64,000 nucleotides of DNA from Mucilaginibacter terrae (GCF_031951985.1 NZ_JAVLVU010000001.1:3596001-3660000), one strand, 5' to 3'; shown: positions 47,235 through 55,975, counted from the first letter of the stretch. Numbers and translations are program-made. The notes: generated by a model not told the origin, from the letters alone.

Positions 47235-47984
47235 ATGAAAAAGTTAGAAAATAAAGTAGCCGTAGTAACAGGAGCTTCAAAAGGTATAGGTGCAGGTATT
47301 GCTAAAGGTTTAGCTGCAGAGGGCGCCAGCGTAGTGGTTAATTATGCATCGGCCAAAGCCGGAGCCGACCAGGTGGTAGCTGAAATTACCGCCGCAGGAG
47401 GTAAAGCCGTAGCCATACAAGCCAACGTATCAAACGAAGCTGATATAACCCGTTTGTTTGACGAAACTGCCAAGGCTTTCGGTGCGGTTAATATTTTGGT
47501 AAATAATGCAGGTGTTTACAAATTCAACACAATTGAAGAGGTAACTGCAGAGGAATTTCATAACCAGTTTAACACTAACGTACTGGGTTTATTGTTAGCC
47601 ACCAAAGGCGCGGTAAAAAACTTTGCCCCTGAGGGTGGAAGCGTTATTAACATCGGTTCGGCTGTAACCGCTATTACCCCTCCTGCAAGTTCAATTTACA
47701 CGGCAACTAAAGGCGCTGTTGATGCCATTACCGGTGTGCTGGCTAAAGAACTGGCTCCTAAAAAAATACGCGTGAACTCATTAAACCCCGGAATGGTTGA
47801 AACAGAAGGCACTCACACTGCCGGCTTTATAGGTAGCGATTTTCAGCACGAAATGGTGCGTACAACACCGCTTGGTCGTTTAGGTCAGCCTGATGATATT
47901 GCCGATGTAGCTGTGTTCCTGGCCTCCGAAGATTCGCGCTGGTTAACCGGCGAAACATTGCTTGCAAGCGGCGGTGTTAGATAA
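47235..47984 (+). CDS. SDR-family oxidoreductase (FabG-like)
   Basis: A 249-aa classical short-chain dehydrogenase. Cofactor motif TGASKGIGAG (12-21), NNAG (90-93), catalytic Ser142, Tyr155 and Lys159 in SSIYTATKGA. The substrate is not evident; 3-ketoacyl-type or alcohol/ketone reductases of this length are common. It is probably controlled by the operators just upstream and the TetR gene 68 bp downstream, which would form a feedback module. Confidence 0.93.
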   Translation: MKKLENKVAVVTGASKGIGAGIAKGLAAEGASVVVNYASAKAGADQVVAEITAAGGKAVAIQANVSNEADITRLFDETAKAFGAVNILVNNAGVYKFNTIEEVTAEEFHNQFNTNVLGLLLATKGAVKNFAPEGGSVINIGSAVTAITPPASSIYTATKGAVDAITGVLAKELAPKKIRVNSLNPGMVETEGTHTAGFIGSDFQHEMVRTTPLGRLGQPDDIADVAVFLASEDSRWLTGETLLASGGVR

Positions 47985-48052
47985 TTGCCAGATTTAATAA
48001 ATAATTAAAATTTGAATAGCTTTGCTTTTTACAGGCAAAGCTATTTTACGTT

Positions 48053-48634
48053 ATGGCACGAACTAAAGATTTTGACGAGAACGAGGTGTTATGCAAAGCC
48101 ATACAACTGTTTTGGCATAAGGGCTATAACGCTACATCGATGCAAGATCTGGTTGACGGACTGGGCATCAGCCGCTCAAGCTTGTACGATACTTATACCG
48201 ATAAGCACACCCTATTCCTGAAAGCCCTGGAAAGCTATCAAACCAAAGGTGCTGCCAAAATTCAGGGTATAATTAATGAAGGCAACCCAACCAAAGAAAC
48301 CATCAAAAAACTACTTCAACTGGCCACTAACGATTTAACGGCTGACGCACAGCAACGTGGCTGCTTTATGGTGAATGCCGAAATTGAAGTAGCGTCGAGC
48401 GATGAGGAAGTAAACCAAATGGTGTGCAAAAACGATCAGCAAATGGAAGAAGCATTTTACCAGGTAATTAAACGAGGACAGGATAACGGCGAAATAAAAA
48501 ACAGCCGGGATGCCCGCGCGCTATCAAGGTTTATACTCAATACGCTGAAAGGTATGCGCGTTTCGGCCAAGTCAATTAGTGATAAAGTTTTTTTTGAAGA
48601 TATTATTAATTTGACGGTATCGGTGTTGGGGTAG
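48053..48634 (+). CDS. TetR/AcrR-family regulator
   Basis: A 193-aa TetR-type repressor. Helix-turn-helix in the first 55 residues (AIQLFWHKGYNATSMQDLVDGL, SRSSLYDTYTDKHTLF) and a C-terminal ligand domain with CFMVNAEIEVASSDEEV. It follows the SDR gene and likely binds the two dyads at 47159-47205. Confidence 0.92.
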   Translation: MARTKDFDENEVLCKAIQLFWHKGYNATSMQDLVDGLGISRSSLYDTYTDKHTLFLKALESYQTKGAAKIQGIINEGNPTKETIKKLLQLATNDLTADAQQRGCFMVNAEIEVASSDEEVNQMVCKNDQQMEEAFYQVIKRGQDNGEIKNSRDARALSRFILNTLKGMRVSAKSISDKVFFEDIINLTVSVLG

Positions 48635-48653
48635 TAGCTATGTTTATAGAATT

Positions 48654-48687
48654 AAAAGCCGCTTTGCAAATTGTGAAGCGGCTTTTT
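48654..48687 (+). terminator. terminator after the TetR gene
   Basis: Stem aaaagccgctt/aagcggctttt with T run. Confidence 0.9.
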
Positions 48688-48872
48688 CGTGAATGGTATT
48701 TTTTATCCTTTGTTAGAATAAGAGTTAAATATTTAGGATATATATATATCGAATGCTAATAATAGTACACCTAATGATATGAGTATAATTACTGTGTAAT
48801 GCTTTGGGCTTGAGGGTGAGTGCCGGCAACTACTTGCACAGGCTAACCGGGATATTGACTGAATTGCATAAC

Positions 48873-48910
48873 AACAAAAAAGCCGCTTTACAAAAAATAT
48901 AGCGGCTTTT
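48873..48910 (-). terminator. terminator of the tRNA-Glu unit
   Basis: Minus-strand stem aaaagccgct/agcggctttt followed by U's, 10 bases after the second tRNA-Glu. Confidence 0.8.
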
Positions 48911-48919
48911 AAATTTCAG

Positions 48920-48991
48920 TAGTCCATAGGGGAATCGAACCCCTGTTTCCAGAATGAAAATCTGGCGTCCTAACCCCTAGACGAATAGACC
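48920..48991 (-). tRNA. tRNA-Glu (UUC), copy 2
   Basis: Cloverleaf with anticodon loop ttTTCat, T loop ttcgatt and acceptor ggtctat/atggact (first pair G-U). Identical to the copy at 49058. Confidence 0.95.
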
Positions 48992-49011
48992 GGTTATTCA
49001 ATTGATTATAG

Positions 49012-49055
49012 CGAGAGTAGTGAATATTGGCTATTCACCATTAACAACTCACTAC
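49012..49055. repeat. small palindrome between the tRNA-Glu copies
   Basis: Words gtagtgaatattggctattc and accattaacaactcactac fold into an imperfect hairpin, perhaps a processing signal. Confidence 0.35.
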
Positions 49056-49057
49056 AG

Positions 49058-49129
49058 TAGTCCATAGGGGAATCGAACCCCTGTTTCCAGAATGAAAATC
49101 TGGCGTCCTAACCCCTAGACGAATAGACC
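49058..49129 (-). tRNA. tRNA-Glu (UUC), copy 1
   Basis: Same sequence as the downstream copy; first gene of the tandem pair. A promoter with a stable-RNA-type start region lies about 90 bp upstream. Confidence 0.95.
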
Positions 49130-49214
49130 AATTGTTAAATTGTTTTGCAGAGTGATGGTGTAAGCCATCGTTTGCGGGTTCAATTTTAAAGAACAATCCC
49201 TTATTTTGGGACTG

Positions 49215-49244
49215 CAAAGATAGATGTTTATCTGAAAAAATAAA
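49215..49244 (-). promoter_or_regulatory. tRNA-Glu promoter
   Basis: Minus-strand -7 box TATCTTTG (49215-49222) followed by CAGTCCCAA, almost the same start region as the rRNA promoters (CACTCCCAA). Confidence 0.65.
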
Positions 49245-49387
49245 AAATATTTAGGCAAAAAATTTAGATTTTTTTATACTCATTCTTTAAAGTGGTATTA
49301 CCAAACAAAAGGGATATATTTTAATTTTACCTGTGTTGTTGAACCGGAGCATTATACAGGCACCTAAAACGTCGATAACATGAACCT

Positions 49388-49669
49388 ATGAAAGCTGTAT
49401 GGAACAACCAGGTTATAGCCGAAAGCGACCAAACTATAGTTGTAGATAACAATCATTACTTTCCTAAAGAAAGTGTTAAAGCAGATTTTTTAAAAGAATG
49501 CGAAACGCATACAACCTGCTCGTGGAAAGGGCTGGCATCCTATTATAACATAGAAGTAGACGGAAAACAAAACCTCGATGCTGCATGGTATTATGCTAAT
49601 CCTAAGCCAGCAGCTGCACAAATAAAAGGTTACATAGCCTTTTGGAAGGGAGTGAAAATTACCGAATGA
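49388..49669 (+). CDS. DUF427-family protein
   Basis: A 93-aa DUF427 protein (MKAVWNNQVIAESDQTIVV, YFPKESVK, CSWKGLASYYNIEVDG and AAWYYANPKPAA). DUF427 is of unknown function. Its stop overlaps the next start as ATGA, so it is translationally coupled to the flavin reductase. Confidence 0.9.
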   Translation: MKAVWNNQVIAESDQTIVVDNNHYFPKESVKADFLKECETHTTCSWKGLASYYNIEVDGKQNLDAAWYYANPKPAAAQIKGYIAFWKGVKITE

Positions 49670-51048
49670 AACAGTACGACGTAATTATAATAGGGGCGGG
49701 CCAGGCTGGTAGTCCGTTAGCGCGCAAAATGGGCAAGGCCGGTAAAAAAACAGCCATTATTGAAAAACGCTGGATAGGCGGTACCTGCGTAAACGATGGC
49801 TGCACGCCAACCAAAACCTGGGTGGCATCGGCACGTGCGGCATATTTGGCCGGGCGTTGTAATAACCTGGGTGTACACATCGATGGCTACAGCATTGATA
49901 TGCCGCAGATTAAAAAGCGCAAAGACGATATTGTGATGCATTCGCGCAGCGGCAATCAAAAAAGCCTGGAAGAAGATCCTAACATTGATGTGTTGTTTGG
50001 CGAGGCATCCTTTAGCGGTCATAAAACCCTCACCGTAAAATTGAATGATGGCGGTACCGAAGAAATTCTGGCCGAGCAAATATTCATCAACGCCGGGTTG
50101 CAAACCGTAATTCCTGATATTGAAGGATTAAGTGATATTGACTATCTAACTTCAACATCTATCCTTGAGTTAGAAACCGTACCTCAGCATATTTTAGTGA
50201 TAGGTGGTAATTACATCGGCTTAGAGTTTGGGCAAATGTTCAGGCGCTTTGGTAGCCAGATCACTTTGCTCGAACGAGGCCCGCGCATTATGAGCCACGA
50301 GGATGAAGACGTATCGCATGAAGTGCATAATATTCTCGAAGAAGAGGGTATAGCCATTTTTACAAATACGCGTGCTACTAAATTCGAGAAAAACGCACAT
50401 GGCCGTATACTGGCAACACTTGATATTGATGGGCGTACCGAAGTAATGGAAGTTACCCATGTGCTTGTTGCTGCAGGTCGTGAACCTCAAACCGAGGCAT
50501 TGAAGATTGATGCAACCGGAGTTGAAACCGATGAAAAGGGTTTTGTTAAGGTAGATAATAAATTACAAACCAATGTGCCCGGCATTTATGCTTTGGGCGA
50601 TATAACCGGTGGTCCGGCCTTTACCCATATATCATACAACGATTTTACCATAGTTTGGCGCAACCTGCTCATGGGCGAAAACCTGACCACAGATGACCGC
50701 CCGCTACCTTACTGTATGTTTACCGACCCGCAACTGGGCCGCGTGGGCATCACCGAAACCGAAGCCAAAAAGCAGGGCATCAATTATAAGGTAGCCGTAC
50801 TTAAAATGACCGGCGTAGCCCGGGCCGTAGAAGTTGGCGAAACCCGCGGCCTCATGAAAGCCGTAGTAAATGCCGATACCAAAGAGATCCTGGGTGTGGC
50901 TATCCTGTCCGAAGAAGGCGGCGAAATTATGTCGGTTATGCAAATGGCCATGCAGGGCGGCATTACGTACGACCGTATCCGCTACTGCGTATTTGCGCAC
51001 CCTACGTATTCCGAGTCGCTGAATAATTTGTTTATGAAGCTGGAATAG
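49666..51048 (+). CDS. pyridine nucleotide-disulfide oxidoreductase (MerA-like core, no mercury motifs)
   Basis: About 460 aa from ATG 49666. FAD motif IIGAGQAGSPLARK, redox Cys pair in GGTCVNDGCTPTK, NAD motif IGGNYIGLEFGQMF and C-terminal His in FAHPTYSESL. The core resembles mercuric reductase, but the HMA domain and the C-terminal Cys pair are absent, so mercury reduction is unlikely. It may be a thiol-disulfide or NAD(P)H-quinone type enzyme. Coupled to DUF427. Confidence 0.9.
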   Translation: MKQYDVIIIGAGQAGSPLARKMGKAGKKTAIIEKRWIGGTCVNDGCTPTKTWVASARAAYLAGRCNNLGVHIDGYSIDMPQIKKRKDDIVMHSRSGNQKSLEEDPNIDVLFGEASFSGHKTLTVKLNDGGTEEILAEQIFINAGLQTVIPDIEGLSDIDYLTSTSILELETVPQHILVIGGNYIGLEFGQMFRRFGSQITLLERGPRIMSHEDEDVSHEVHNILEEEGIAIFTNTRATKFEKNAHGRILATLDIDGRTEVMEVTHVLVAAGREPQTEALKIDATGVETDEKGFVKVDNKLQTNVPGIYALGDITGGPAFTHISYNDFTIVWRNLLMGENLTTDDRPLPYCMFTDPQLGRVGITETEAKKQGINYKVAVLKMTGVARAVEVGETRGLMKAVVNADTKEILGVAILSEEGGEIMSVMQMAMQGGITYDRIRYCVFAHPTYSESLNNLFMKLE

Positions 51049-51069
51049 TTCCTCCAATCATTAAAACCG

Positions 51070-51153
51070 CGTCATTGCGAGGTACGAAGCAATCTCTGAA
51101 CTTTGCATATCCGCTTTTCATCCACAGAGATTGCTTCGTACCTCGCAATGACG
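51070..51153. repeat. 29-bp perfect inverted repeat (palindromic interspersed element)
   Basis: Left arm 51070-51098 (cgtcattgcgaggtacgaag and nine more) and its exact complement at 51125-51153, loop 26 bases. I recall this element as common between genes of Sphingobacteriia. It ends just before the promoter of the ABC-EgtBD operon. Confidence 0.85.
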
Positions 51154-51185
51154 TTGTGTTTGATGCAATAATCTGTTTACCTTTA
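51154..51185 (+). promoter_or_regulatory. promoter of the ABC-egtBD operon
   Basis: -33 TTGTGT at 51154 and -7 TACCTTTA at 51178-51185; the ATG follows 4 bases later, so the transcript would be leaderless. Confidence 0.55.
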
Positions 51186-51189
51186 AAAC

Positions 51190-52152
51190 ATGATCAAGGT
51201 TCAAAACCTCAGTAAACAATATGGCCAAACGATGGCTGTCGATAACATCTCGTTCGAAGTAGCTGAGGGCGACAACCTGATACTTTTGGGTACAAGCGGT
51301 TGCGGTAAAACCACCACGCTTAAAATGCTCAACCGACTTATTGAGCCAACCGCCGGGCAAATATTTATCAACGGGCAAGACATTACCACACAACAACCCG
51401 AACTATTGCGCCGCAACATAGGCTACGTGTTGCAAAACAACGGACTCTTTCCGCATTATACCGTGGCCCAAAACATTGCCGTGGTGCCCAACCTGTTAAA
51501 TTGGGATAAAGAGAAAATACGCAGTCGTACTTACGAACTGCTCGAAAAACTGCATTTATCAACTGAATTATTAGATAAGTATCCCGCACAGCTAAGCGGC
51601 GGCCAGCAACAACGTGTTGGGCTTGCCAGGGCACTTATGACCAATGCTCCGGTACTCTTAATGGACGAGCCCTTCGGTGCGCTCGATAATATTACCCGTG
51701 CCAAAATACAGCAAGAATTTAAGGCGCTGGATGAGTTGCAGCGCAAAACCATAGTAATGGTAACGCACGATGTGCAGGAAGCCTTTGAACTGGGTAACCG
51801 CATTGCCATTATGGATAAGGGGAAGATAGTGCAAATGGGTACACCTGCCGAACTGCTGTTTAAACCCGCTAACAATTTTGTTAATGATTTTCTCCATGCC
51901 CAACGCCTCCAGCTTGAATTGAAGGCTATTACCCTGCATAATGTTTGGTATAGCCTGCCATCGGCAAATGAAATGCCTGTTGCCGGTACCGAGGTTGATA
52001 TTGAAGAGAGTATATGGCAGGCCATGCAACAGCTTAAAGGCGATGTAAAATATGTTACCCTTAAACTGCCGCAAACCAATGAGGTTAAATCGGTAAATTT
52101 TGAACAATTGATGGCCGCCTATCACCAATTTCAAATTACCCTGCCAGCATGA
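51190..52152 (+). CDS. ABC transporter ATPase (OpuCA/EgtV-like)
   Basis: A 320-aa ATPase. Walker A GTSGCGKTT (34-42), signature LSGGQQQRVGLARAL, Walker B LLMDEPFGALD, and His-switch VTHDVQEAFELG. The C-terminal part beyond about 240 is not an obvious CBS pair. It overlaps the permease gene by 4 bp. Family members power quaternary-ammonium uptake (betaine, choline, carnitine), and in pneumococcus the related EgtV drives ergothioneine import. Operon with EgtB/EgtD suggests such a betaine-thiol or its precursor. Confidence 0.9.
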   Translation: MIKVQNLSKQYGQTMAVDNISFEVAEGDNLILLGTSGCGKTTTLKMLNRLIEPTAGQIFINGQDITTQQPELLRRNIGYVLQNNGLFPHYTVAQNIAVVPNLLNWDKEKIRSRTYELLEKLHLSTELLDKYPAQLSGGQQQRVGLARALMTNAPVLLMDEPFGALDNITRAKIQQEFKALDELQRKTIVMVTHDVQEAFELGNRIAIMDKGKIVQMGTPAELLFKPANNFVNDFLHAQRLQLELKAITLHNVWYSLPSANEMPVAGTEVDIEESIWQAMQQLKGDVKYVTLKLPQTNEVKSVNFEQLMAAYHQFQITLPA

Positions 52153-53720
52153 ACGATCAACAACAAACCTTATGGCAGTTTATGCAGCAGCAAAGCGATA
52201 AGCTGCTCACCCAAACGCTCGAGCACATTGGGTTAACGCTGGTATCGTTGCTAATAGCCGTGGTTATTGGTTTGCCGCTGGGCATCCTCATTGCTCGCAA
52301 AAGGCAACTTTCGGGTACGGTATTGGGTATTGCCGGGGTTCTGCAAACTATACCAAGCATTGCCCTTTTGGGTTTTATGATACCGCTGTTGGGTATTGGT
52401 GCCAAGCCAGCTATTGTGGCTTTATTTTTATATGCACTGTTGCCCATTATCCGTAATACATACACGGGTATAACCGGGGTAGAGGCATCGGTTAAGGAAG
52501 CTGCCCTGGCTATGGGCATGAGCGCCCGGCAAATACTGTTTAAGGTTGAGCTGCCTTTGGCAATGCCGGTAATATTGGCGGGCATACGCACCGCAACGGT
52601 TATCAACGTAGGGGTAGCAACGCTGGCTTCATACATTGCGGCCGGTGGCCTGGGCGAATTTATCTTCGGTGGAATATCGCTTAATAATAGCAATATGATA
52701 TTGGCGGGGGCCATACCGGCAGCCTTGCTGGCCATTTTGTTTGATGTGTTGTTGTCGGTAGTGCAGCGTGTCAGCTTTAAAAAATTGCAGTATGGTTTGT
52801 ATGCCGTTCCGGTTATTGTAGTGGCATTTGCGCTATTCTACCTCATTACTTCGGCATCGGGCAACGAACTCACTGCTGGTTTTACGCCAGAGTTTATGGG
52901 TAGGCAAGACGGTAACCTCGGTCTTCAACAAAAGTACGGACTGAAAATTCATACCACGGTTATTAATGATGCCGTGATGTATAAAGCTGCTTTTGAGAAG
53001 CAAATAGACGTAATTAGCGGGTATTCTACCGATGGCCGCTTAAAAGCATTTAATTTGGTAGTGCTCGATGATGATAAAAAGATATTCCCACCATATTACG
53101 CCGCGCCGATTGTAAGGTCAGATGCATTGAAAAAATATCCCGGCCTCGAAGATGCCCTCAATCTGTTGTCTGGCCACATCAATGATTCGGTAATGACCGA
53201 TTTGAATTACCGCACCGATCAATTGCACCAAACACCCGAACGTGTGGCTAAAGATTTTTTAGTAGCTAACAAGTTGTTTAAACCTAGTCGCAACGGAAAA
53301 GCAGGTGTTATTCGCATAGGCTCTAAAGTTTTTGGAGAACAATACATTTTGGCCGAAATGTACCGCATGCTTATTGAAGGTAATACGGAGTACACCACAT
53401 TGGCCAAAACCGGTTTGGGTGGTACCAAAATATGTTTTGATGCCCTAACCAATAACCAAATTGATTTTTACCCCGAATATACGGGTACAGGCCTGCTGGT
53501 TTTATTACAGCCATCGGCACAAAAAGTTAAAGAAGTAACGGTTGATAAGCAGAAAACTTACGACTATGTGCAGCAGCAGTTTAATAAAAATTACCACATA
53601 AAGTGGTTAAAACCCATCGGCTTCAACAATGCCTATGCATTAATGATGCGAAAACAACAGGCAGATGACTTGGGCATTAAAACAATTTCGGACCTTAAAC
53701 ACTTTTTGGATAGGAACTAA
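52149..53720 (+). CDS. ABC permease fused to substrate-binding domain (OpuC/EgtU-like, permuted)
   Basis: A 523-aa fusion. The permease (about 22-235) has an EAALAMGMSARQILFKVELP loop and about six helices. The substrate-binding domain follows, but its two halves are in reverse order compared with OpuCC-type proteins: residues 239-378 match the normally C-terminal half (ELTAGFTPEFMGR, DVISGYSTDGRLKAFNLVVL, KKIFPPYYAAP, NYRTD), while 386-521 match the normally N-terminal half (IRIGSKVFGEQYILAEM, DFYPEYTGTGLL, LKPIGFNNAYALMMRK, TISDLKHF). The junction KPSRNGKAG joins the old ends. EgtU of pneumococcus has the same TMD-plus-binding-domain design. Substrate unproven. Confidence 0.88.
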   Translation: MNDQQQTLWQFMQQQSDKLLTQTLEHIGLTLVSLLIAVVIGLPLGILIARKRQLSGTVLGIAGVLQTIPSIALLGFMIPLLGIGAKPAIVALFLYALLPIIRNTYTGITGVEASVKEAALAMGMSARQILFKVELPLAMPVILAGIRTATVINVGVATLASYIAAGGLGEFIFGGISLNNSNMILAGAIPAALLAILFDVLLSVVQRVSFKKLQYGLYAVPVIVVAFALFYLITSASGNELTAGFTPEFMGRQDGNLGLQQKYGLKIHTTVINDAVMYKAAFEKQIDVISGYSTDGRLKAFNLVVLDDDKKIFPPYYAAPIVRSDALKKYPGLEDALNLLSGHINDSVMTDLNYRTDQLHQTPERVAKDFLVANKLFKPSRNGKAGVIRIGSKVFGEQYILAEMYRMLIEGNTEYTTLAKTGLGGTKICFDALTNNQIDFYPEYTGTGLLVLLQPSAQKVKEVTVDKQKTYDYVQQQFNKNYHIKWLKPIGFNNAYALMMRKQQADDLGIKTISDLKHFLDRN

Positions 53721-53725
53721 TTTAC

Positions 53726-54871
53726 ATGACTTTAGCTGAGCGTTATAAAACAGTGCGCCGCCGCACCGAAGATATTTGTAGTCACCTGCAAACCGAGGAT
53801 TATGTGGTGCAACCCGTGGGTGATGTGAGCCCGCCTAAGTGGCATATTGGGCATACTACGTGGTTTTTCGAGACCTTTATACTCAAGGCCTATTTTATGG
53901 GCTACCAGGATTATAACCCCGATTACAACTACGTATTCAACAGCTATTACGAAACCGTAGGCGCACGCGTTATCCGTACCGATAGGGGCAACCTCAGCCG
54001 TCCAACCGTGTTGGATGTTTATCGCTACCGCGAATATGTGGACGAAGCCATTTACAAATTCCTATGCGAAGGGCCATCACCCGAAGTAGAAGAACTGTTT
54101 GTACTTGGTCTTAACCACGAGGAGCAGCACCAAGAACTCCTGTATTACGACATTAAATATATTTTGGGGCATAACCCGCTGTTTCCGGCATATAATCCGC
54201 AATATTCATCACCAAAAATTGAGGAACAACCAGGTTTCATCAGCATAAACGAAGGGGTTTATGAGGTAGGGCACACAGGAGAGGATTTTTGTTTTGACAA
54301 TGAGTTGAGCCGCCACAAGGTATATCTCAATGCTTACCACATAAGTACGGCGCTGGTAACCAATGCCGAGTACCTGGAATTTATTAACAGCGGCGGCTAT
54401 CAGGATTTTAGATATTGGCATGCCGAGGCCTGGGATTGGGTTAAAACCAACAATATTACAGCGCCTATGTACTGGCATAATATTGATGGCGAATGGCATA
54501 ATTACACTCTGCGTGGTTTGGAGCCTTTGCATTTGCACGATAGCGTTCAGCATGTAAGTTTTTACGAGGCTTATGCTTATGCCTCGTGGAAAGGTATGCG
54601 CCTGCCTACCGAGTATGAGTGGGAGGTTGCCGCCACGCAATTTAACTGGGGTAAAAGCTGGGAATGGACCGAAAGTGCTTACCTGCCTTATCCGGGTTTC
54701 AGCAAAGCACCGGGAGCTATTGGCGAATACAACGGCAAATTTATGGTGAACCAAAAAGTGCTTCGCGGAGCATCTGAAGCTACACCGCCCGGGCATAGCC
54801 GCACTACCTACCGAAATTTTTTTCACCCTAACCTGCGCTGGCATTTTACCGGCATACGTTTGGCCCAATAA
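53726..54871 (+). CDS. egtB: ergothioneine biosynthesis protein EgtB (sulfoxide synthase type)
   Basis: A 381-aa non-haem iron enzyme joining hercynine with a cysteine-type thiol to a sulfoxide. The N-terminal DinB-like part carries the iron ligands: His40 in KWHIGHTTW and His131/His135 in NHEEQHQ. The C-terminal FGE-sulfatase domain (about 205-380) carries GGYQDFRYWH, HVSFYEAYAYASWKG, RLPTEYEWE and RTTYRNFFHP. It lies 5 bp after the permease, so the unit is one operon. Whether it uses gamma-Glu-Cys or Cys is not clear; no egtA/egtC is present. Confidence 0.92.
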   Translation: MTLAERYKTVRRRTEDICSHLQTEDYVVQPVGDVSPPKWHIGHTTWFFETFILKAYFMGYQDYNPDYNYVFNSYYETVGARVIRTDRGNLSRPTVLDVYRYREYVDEAIYKFLCEGPSPEVEELFVLGLNHEEQHQELLYYDIKYILGHNPLFPAYNPQYSSPKIEEQPGFISINEGVYEVGHTGEDFCFDNELSRHKVYLNAYHISTALVTNAEYLEFINSGGYQDFRYWHAEAWDWVKTNNITAPMYWHNIDGEWHNYTLRGLEPLHLHDSVQHVSFYEAYAYASWKGMRLPTEYEWEVAATQFNWGKSWEWTESAYLPYPGFSKAPGAIGEYNGKFMVNQKVLRGASEATPPGHSRTTYRNFFHPNLRWHFTGIRLAQ

Positions 54872-54888
54872 TACAATACCATCTACCT

Positions 54889-55884
54889 ATGAAAAATTTT
54901 GAGAACAACGTATTTACCGACACCACGCTTGAGGAGCAGGATTTTAACCAACAGTTTTGCAATGATGTGATCAAGGGACTTACCTCAACACCCAAATGTT
55001 TACAAGCCAAGTATTTTTATGATACCGTAGGCGATGAACTTTTTCAGAAAATTATGGGCAGCCCCGAGTACTATCCTACCAATTGCGAGCTGGAAATATT
55101 CACTCAGCAAACTCAAGAATTAGGTAAAGCCTTGATAGCCGATGGCAGTCCGTTTGATTTGATAGAGCTGGGTGCGGGCGATGCCATGAAATCCACCCAT
55201 TTGCTGCGCCATTTGATGGATAAGGAAGTCGATTTCAGGTATGTACCTATCGATATTTCGGGACATGTGATTAACTATTTGAAAGAAACCTTGCCCGCAA
55301 CCGTACCCGGCCTGCAAGTGATTGGATTAACGGGCGAATATTTTCACATGCTGAAAGAAGCCGCCGAACTATCGCCACGCCGTAAAGTGGTTTTGTTTTT
55401 GGGCTCCAACATTGGCAATATGCCGGTGGCCGAGGCCGAAGCGTTTTGTACTGAGCTCCGTAATCATTTAGCCAAAGGCGACAGGGTTTTAATGGGTGTG
55501 GATTTAAAAAAGCATCCTAAAACTATTTTGGCTGCTTATAATGATGCCGATGGCTATACCCGCGATTTTAATTTAAACCTACTCACCCGCATAAATCGCG
55601 AATTGGAGGCTGATTTTGATTTGTCGCAGTTTGAGCATTACCCTATGTACGACCCTGAAACCGGTGCCTGTAAAAGCTATTTGATTAGCCTGGCCGATCA
55701 GCAGGTAAATCTTTGCGATCAAACCATTCAGTTTGCAAAAGATGAGTACATATACATGGAGATATCGCAAAAATATACCGTTGCCCAAACTAACTACATG
55801 GCCTCATTTTCGGGCTTTAAACCGGTGCAGCATTTTTACGATATCCGTAACTGGTTTTTAGACGCAGTTTGGCTGGTAGAGTAG
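54889..55884 (+). CDS. egtD: L-histidine N-alpha-methyltransferase EgtD
   Basis: A 331-aa SAM enzyme that makes hercynine by triple methylation of histidine. SAM motif ELGAGDAMKS (93-102), the conserved Asn174 in LGSNIGN, Tyr in EYYPT near 61-62, and the substrate-binding Glu291/Ser293 in MEISQKYT, matching the E/S pair known from the mycobacterial enzyme. Last gene of the operon; the PLP C-S lyase EgtE is not in the window, as expected for other Bacteroidota where it lies apart. Confidence 0.93.
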   Translation: MKNFENNVFTDTTLEEQDFNQQFCNDVIKGLTSTPKCLQAKYFYDTVGDELFQKIMGSPEYYPTNCELEIFTQQTQELGKALIADGSPFDLIELGAGDAMKSTHLLRHLMDKEVDFRYVPIDISGHVINYLKETLPATVPGLQVIGLTGEYFHMLKEAAELSPRRKVVLFLGSNIGNMPVAEAEAFCTELRNHLAKGDRVLMGVDLKKHPKTILAAYNDADGYTRDFNLNLLTRINRELEADFDLSQFEHYPMYDPETGACKSYLISLADQQVNLCDQTIQFAKDEYIYMEISQKYTVAQTNYMASFSGFKPVQHFYDIRNWFLDAVWLVE

Positions 55885-55930
55885 TAGAAACAAGAGCCAA
55901 GAAATTTAGAGTCAGGAATCAAGATTCAAG
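55884..55930. repeat. 'agagccaaga' interspersed repeat
   Basis: gtagaaacaagagccaag and gtcaggaatcaagattcaag follow the egtD stop, the same word family as at 19817 and 56901. Confidence 0.6.
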
Positions 55931-55945
55931 ATAAAAAACTACGCC

Positions 55946-55975
55946 GCTGTATGTGTCCTCACATACAGCTTTTTT
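55946..55975 (+). terminator. terminator of the egt operon, first of two
   Basis: Perfect 10-bp stem gctgtatgtg/cacatacagc, loop tcct, six T. Confidence 0.9.

Noticed and set aside
49666-51048. Mercuric reductase
   Set aside because: The FAD/NAD core fits, but the HMA domain and the C-terminal Cys pair of MerA are missing.
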